NCBI GenBank assembly: GCA_018711655.1
Contig: DVIA01000028.1
Coordinates: 50,144 to 114,143 of the forward strand
Direction of reading: 5' to 3'
Source of the DNA: Candidatus Pullichristensenella avicola
GTDB taxonomy: Bacteria; Bacillota; Clostridia; Christensenellales; Aristaeellaceae
DNA length: 64,000 nucleotides
The position numbers and the translations under genes are program-made. Below are positions 60,096-64,000 of the stretch, piece after piece. The notes beneath the pieces are model-generated. The model did not search any database and was not told the origin of the DNA. It worked only from the letters and a program-made list of their open reading frames with translations. Position 1 is the first letter of the stretch; every line of letters begins with the position of its first letter.

Positions 60096-60788
60096 ATGGA
60101 CAGAGAGCAATACGAGCGGATAGAGCGCTATATGCGCAAACAGATGCGCATGTGCGACGGCGCGCACGACGCCGAACATGTGCTGCGCGTTCTCGGCGTA
60201 GGGCTGGACATTGCCGCCCACGAGCCGGACGCCGATGTGGATGTGGTAATCGCCGCCTGCCTTTTGCATGACGTCGGCCGCCGAGAACAAATGGAGCGGG
60301 GGAAGGGTTGTCACGCCCGAATCGGCGCGAAAAAAGCGGAAAAGTTTCTCAAAAAGAGCGGCTTTGGCGGGGATTTCGCCCGACATGTTGCCGATTGCGT
60401 GCGCACACATCGCTTTCGCAGCGGCGACGCGCCGGAAACGATCGAGGCGAAGATTCTCTACGATGCGGACAAAGTGGATGTGTGCGGCGCGACAGGCGTC
60501 GCCCGTACCCTGTTTTACCAGGGCCGCCTCGGCGGCGCGCTTTACAGCCTCACGGCAGACGGCGCCATCGCCGATCGCGACGACGCGGGCGGCGAGACGT
60601 TTTTCGGCGAATACCGCTACAAACTGGAGCGGATTGGCGAGCGCCTGTTGACGCCTCGCGGTCGGGAAATCGCGCTCGAACGGAGAACAGCGGCGCAGGC
60701 GTTTTACGAAAGCATGCTCGCGGAAGTGCGCGCTTCCCGCGAAGAGGCCGCCGCTTTATTGGAGCGCGCCCTGGAAGGCGCGCCGTAA
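60096..60788 (+). CDS. HD-domain phosphohydrolase
   Basis: This 230-residue protein has the HD-type metal motif: H31, DAEHVLRV, CLLHDVGRREQ (H-D), AKILYDADKVDVCGATGVAR (DAD, a lid Asp). It belongs to the YedJ/YpgQ-like HD family of predicted metal-dependent phosphohydrolases; nucleotide substrates are likely but unproven. GAGGAA lies 6 bases before the ATG. The C-terminal third has PRGREIALERRTAAQAFYESML, a helical tail. It is the last gene of the MATE cluster. Confidence 0.9.
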   Translation: MDREQYERIERYMRKQMRMCDGAHDAEHVLRVLGVGLDIAAHEPDADVDVVIAACLLHDVGRREQMERGKGCHARIGAKKAEKFLKKSGFGGDFARHVADCVRTHRFRSGDAPETIEAKILYDADKVDVCGATGVARTLFYQGRLGGALYSLTADGAIADRDDAGGETFFGEYRYKLERIGERLLTPRGREIALERRTAAQAFYESMLAEVRASREEAAALLERALEGAP

Positions 60789-61122
60789 GCGCGGCCGACC
60801 AGCCTTTGGGAATTCGCGCAACTGTTTTCGGGCGGAGCGAGCGGCGCTTGCCCGGGCGCCTTGCGCCTTTGATCCGGGCGGCGCACGGTTCTCTAGTTTC
60901 GCGCGCAAAATGGCGGGCGTTTGCACCGCGCGGCGCTTTCAGCAATTTGCTCCTTGATGCATGCAAGTGCGTCCTGCGCGCGCATCGCAAATTTTGTTTG
61001 CAGGGCTTAACAGAATATAACAGAAAGCATCTTGTAAGGTCGGAAAATATTTCATATTCTATAACTGTTGGTTTGCCGGCGCCGATGCCATGGCGCGCTT
61101 TGAATGGCGAGGAGGATAAAAG
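60789..61122. other. Intergenic region before the DUF362 gene
   Basis: No gene is supported in this 334 bp. The first 200 bp are GC-rich; from about 61005 the DNA is AT-rich and carries the DUF362 promoter. Confidence 0.5.
61032..61060 (+). promoter_or_regulatory. Probable promoter of the DUF362 gene
   Basis: TTGTAA (61032-61037) and TATTCT (61055-61060) are 17 bp apart, 62 bp before the start codon, within a locally AT-rich stretch. Confidence 0.55.
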
Positions 61123-62244
61123 ATGGAAAAGCCGATCGTTTACTTTACCGATTTCCGCTGCCCCATGGGCACCAGTCAACTTTCAAAGCTGCGCAAACTC
61201 TGCGTGGCCGCCGGTATGTGCGATATCGATATGGAGGGCAAATTCGTCGCCATCAAGATGCACTTTGGCGAATTGGGCAATCTTGCTTTCCTGCGCCCGA
61301 ATTATGCCAAAGTCATCGCCGACCTTTGCCGCGAAAAGGGCGGTATGCCCTTTTTGACCGACTGCAATACGCTCTATCCCGGCAGCCGCAAAAATGCGCT
61401 GGAGCACATGGATTGCGCCAACCTCAACGGCTTCAACACCGTGACCACGGGCTGCCAGATCATCATTGGCGACGGCCTGCGCGGTACCGACGATGTGGAG
61501 GTCCCCGTTGTGGGCGGCGAGTACTGCAAGACCGCAAGGATCGGCCGCGCCATTATGGACGCGGATATTATCATCAGCCTGACGCATTTCAAGGGCCACG
61601 AGATCACCGGCTTTGGCGGCGCGATCAAGAACATCGGCATGGGCTGCGGCAGCCGCGCCGGCAAGATGGATCAGCACAAGAGCGGCAAGCCCTCCGTGGA
61701 TGAAAGCCTTTGCCGCGGTTGCCATCGCTGCGCGCGCGAGTGCGGCAGCGAAGCGATCTCCTTCCCGCGCGGCAAAGCCGTCATCGACGAGGAGAAATGC
61801 AAGGGCTGCGGGCGCTGCATCGGCGCATGTTCCTTTGACGCCGTATACAACAGCAACGACAGCGCCAACGAGCTGCTCGACCGCAAGATGGCCGAGTACG
61901 CGCAGGCGGTATGTCACGGCCGCCCCTGCTTCCATGTGGCGTTGGTGCGCGACATCAGCCCCAATTGCGACTGCCATGGCGACAACGACGCGCCGATTTT
62001 GCCCGATATCGGCATGTTCGCCAGTTTTGACCCCGTGGCGCTCGACCAGGCCTGCGCGGACGCCTGCCTGAAGGCCACGCCCATTGCCGACAGCCAGCTT
62101 GGCGACAACCTGGCTCGCGCGGACTGGCATTGCCATCACGATCATTTCAAGGATTCCAACCCCAACATCGAGTGGCAGGCGACGTTGGATCAGGGCGAAA
62201 AGATCGGACTGGGCAGCCGCAAGTACACCCTGAAGAGGATTTGA
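61123..62244 (+). CDS. DUF362 domain protein with two 4Fe-4S ferredoxin clusters
   Basis: This 373-residue protein has an N-terminal DUF362 domain (KMHFGELGNLAFLRPNYAKVIAD, ISLTHFKGHEITGFGGAIKNIGMGCGSRAGK) and then two ferredoxin clusters, LCRGCHRCARECGSEAI and KCKGCGRCIGACSFDAV, near residues 198-245. A C-terminal block has CHGRPCFHVALVRDISPNCDCHGDNDAP. The family occurs widely in anaerobes, presumably as an electron-transfer protein; its partner is unknown. GGAGGA lies 7 bases upstream. It is monocistronic. Confidence 0.93.
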   Translation: MEKPIVYFTDFRCPMGTSQLSKLRKLCVAAGMCDIDMEGKFVAIKMHFGELGNLAFLRPNYAKVIADLCREKGGMPFLTDCNTLYPGSRKNALEHMDCANLNGFNTVTTGCQIIIGDGLRGTDDVEVPVVGGEYCKTARIGRAIMDADIIISLTHFKGHEITGFGGAIKNIGMGCGSRAGKMDQHKSGKPSVDESLCRGCHRCARECGSEAISFPRGKAVIDEEKCKGCGRCIGACSFDAVYNSNDSANELLDRKMAEYAQAVCHGRPCFHVALVRDISPNCDCHGDNDAPILPDIGMFASFDPVALDQACADACLKATPIADSQLGDNLARADWHCHHDHFKDSNPNIEWQATLDQGEKIGLGSRKYTLKRI

Positions 62245-62261
62245 CCGCGCTTCTGTCGCGC

Positions 62262-62308
62262 AAAGGCGCCTTCCCATACCGCCGTATCGGCAGGGGAGGG
62301 CGCCTTTT
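62262..62308 (+). terminator. Rho-independent terminator after the DUF362 gene
   Basis: AAAGGCGCC and GGCGCCTTTT flank a 28-nt loop that holds a small inner stem (CCGCCGTATCGG-type). Confidence 0.8.
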
Positions 62309-62411
62309 GATTGCGACGCGGCAACCAAACCGGACGCTTTTTATCCGCCTCCGCACGTCGCAGCAACGCGAAAGCCGCGAAACGTCCTGGTGCGGCACTC
62401 CGCGCTTGCAC

Positions 62412-62693
62412 ATGCCGCCATCGCGTACAGAGGCGGATGGTTTTTAAGGGATGAGTGCAAATGGGGCATCCATTATGCCGCCATCGTGCGCAGGGGCGGA
62501 CGGATCTCCGCGTCGCCCTTGCCGAGGTACTGCTTAATGCCGCCATCGTACACAGGGGCGGACGACCAGCACAAAGCTGCCGATGGCGCCGGCGATGCGC
62601 ATGCCGTCATCGCGCGCAGGGGCGGACGACCAGCACAAAGCTGCCGATGGCGCCGGCGATGCGCAGTCCGCCATCGTATGCAGGGGCGGATGC
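62412..62693. repeat. Five-unit array of 29-bp imperfect palindromic repeats at ~63-bp period
   Basis: Repeat copies start at 62412, 62475, 62537, 62601 and 62665 (intervals 63, 62, 64, 64). All follow ATGCCGCCATCG, then four variable bases, then CAGGGGCGGA; CCGCC and GGCGG can pair to form a hairpin in each. Spacers are about 33-35 bp; spacers 3 and 4 are identical (CCAGCACAAAGCTGCCGATG continuing through 15 more bases), while spacers 1 and 2 differ. Frames across the array do not stay in phase. No cas gene is near. It looks like a minisatellite or REP-like element rather than CRISPR. Confidence 0.85.
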
Positions 62694-63022
62694 GGAAGGC
62701 CTCCGCGGCGGATCTACCCGCCGAACTGCGCGTGAAAGCGCCCGCGCACGATCGCGACGCCGCGGCCGATTCGCGCTGCAGGCGGCGGCAATGCTGGCCG
62801 CGCCTCTTCGCCATTAAGGCCAAGCGGCGGGTTCTGCTTTCTAGGCCGCGTATCGAACGGCAAGGTCGCGCCTCACGTTGAAAAGCGCCGTGCCTTTTGC
62901 TCTGAAGCGTCCCGGAGACGCAGCGTACGCCTTGGCGCATTGCCTGCGGGCAGTTGATCGCCGTCGATCCCGGCGTTTTTCCAGCGCGCGAACACGCTTT
63001 CCGCGCTTTGTTCCATGCAAAA
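62694..63022. other. Intergenic region beyond the repeat array
   Basis: About 330 bp with no supported gene, promoter or RNA; the minus-strand frame that crosses it has no family-like sequence. Confidence 0.45.
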
Positions 63023-63055
63023 AGCGCCGCGCGGCGTTTCAAACCGCGCGGCGCT
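63023..63055 (-). terminator. Rho-independent terminator after gdhA
   Basis: On the minus strand AGCGCCGCGCGG and CCGCGCGGCGCT flank a short loop, followed by TTTT. Confidence 0.82.
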
Positions 63056-63073
63056 CTGCGCAATGTGTTTCCC

Positions 63074-64000
<927 letters not shown>

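Noticed and set aside
62412..62693. CRISPR array
   Set aside because: Only five imperfect repeats, two spacers identical, repeats vary in the middle and no cas genes or leader are nearby.
62473..63063. A 196-codon minus-strand gene between the repeat array and gdhA
   Set aside because: It is mostly translated repeats and Arg-rich sequence without a ribosome site, and ends inside the gdhA terminator region.

Overview
The window comes from a GC-rich, spore-forming, anaerobic Firmicute, most likely a Clostridia lineage; the family is not resolved. The evidence is the Gram-positive replicase PolC, a T-box leader before cysS, the spore proteins SpoVAC/AD/AE, a class III (glycyl-radical) ribonucleotide reductase, a SigB-type sigma/anti-sigma pair, and consensus -35/-10 promoters with GGAGG ribosome sites. 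Most intergenic DNA is GC-rich and free of tRNA or rRNA genes. GC-rich codon use also creates very long spurious antisense frames (up to about 1,100 codons), which are left out.

Layout. 1-3.4 kb (minus): an envelope-stress-like operon XpaC-TelA-LemA-TPM protein. 3.4-9 kb: exonuclease III, T-box-controlled cysS, and a minus-strand ABC exporter operon with two acetyltransferases. 9-18.8 kb: a tightly overlapping housekeeping operon frr-uppS-cdsA-dxr-rseP-ispG-polC (ribosome recycling, undecaprenyl and phospholipid precursors, MEP pathway, site-2 protease, replicase). 19.3-25 kb: a secreted His-cluster protein of unknown function, an acetyltransferase, and pyrG-guaA. 25.2-27.6 kb: an AT-richer metal-resistance pair, csoR plus a P1B ATPase, with tandem operator-like palindromes. 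28-29.7 kb: phosphate transporter plus PhoU-like protein. 29.7-32.5 kb: a tandem 218-bp repeat carrying UUCG hairpins, then a frameshifted small membrane gene and spoVAC-AD-AE. 32.7-35.8 kb: fructokinase-like ROK kinase, TraX-like protein, an orphan 88-aa protein and an AraC regulator.

36-40.5 kb: nrdD diverges from a two-domain thyX-like gene; the nrdD promoter carries two NrdR-box-like palindromes 32 bp apart. 40.6-43.7 kb (minus): an ABC-2 transporter pair, recX and a Nudix protein. 43.8-50.3 kb: yebC-murI, a C_GCAxxG_C_C protein, then a full phosphorelay set (HD-GYP response regulator, free Hpt protein, hybrid kinase). 50.3-60.8 kb: a cytidylate-kinase-like protein, a 5'-nucleotidase-like phosphoesterase, an anti-sigma/sigma pair with proC and an RNA methyltransferase, a GH127-like protein lacking several expected active-site residues, a MATE exporter, a zinc ribbon and an HD phosphohydrolase. 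61-64 kb: a DUF362 ferredoxin protein, a five-unit array of about 63-bp period made of hairpin-forming repeats, and the 3' part of gdhA on the minus strand.

No phage, IS element, integrase, cas gene or toxin-antitoxin locus was recognised. The least explained structures are the 218-bp tandem repeat before the spoVA locus, the 63-bp periodic array before gdhA, the two-domain ThyX, and the mixed-signature csoR/ATPase island.
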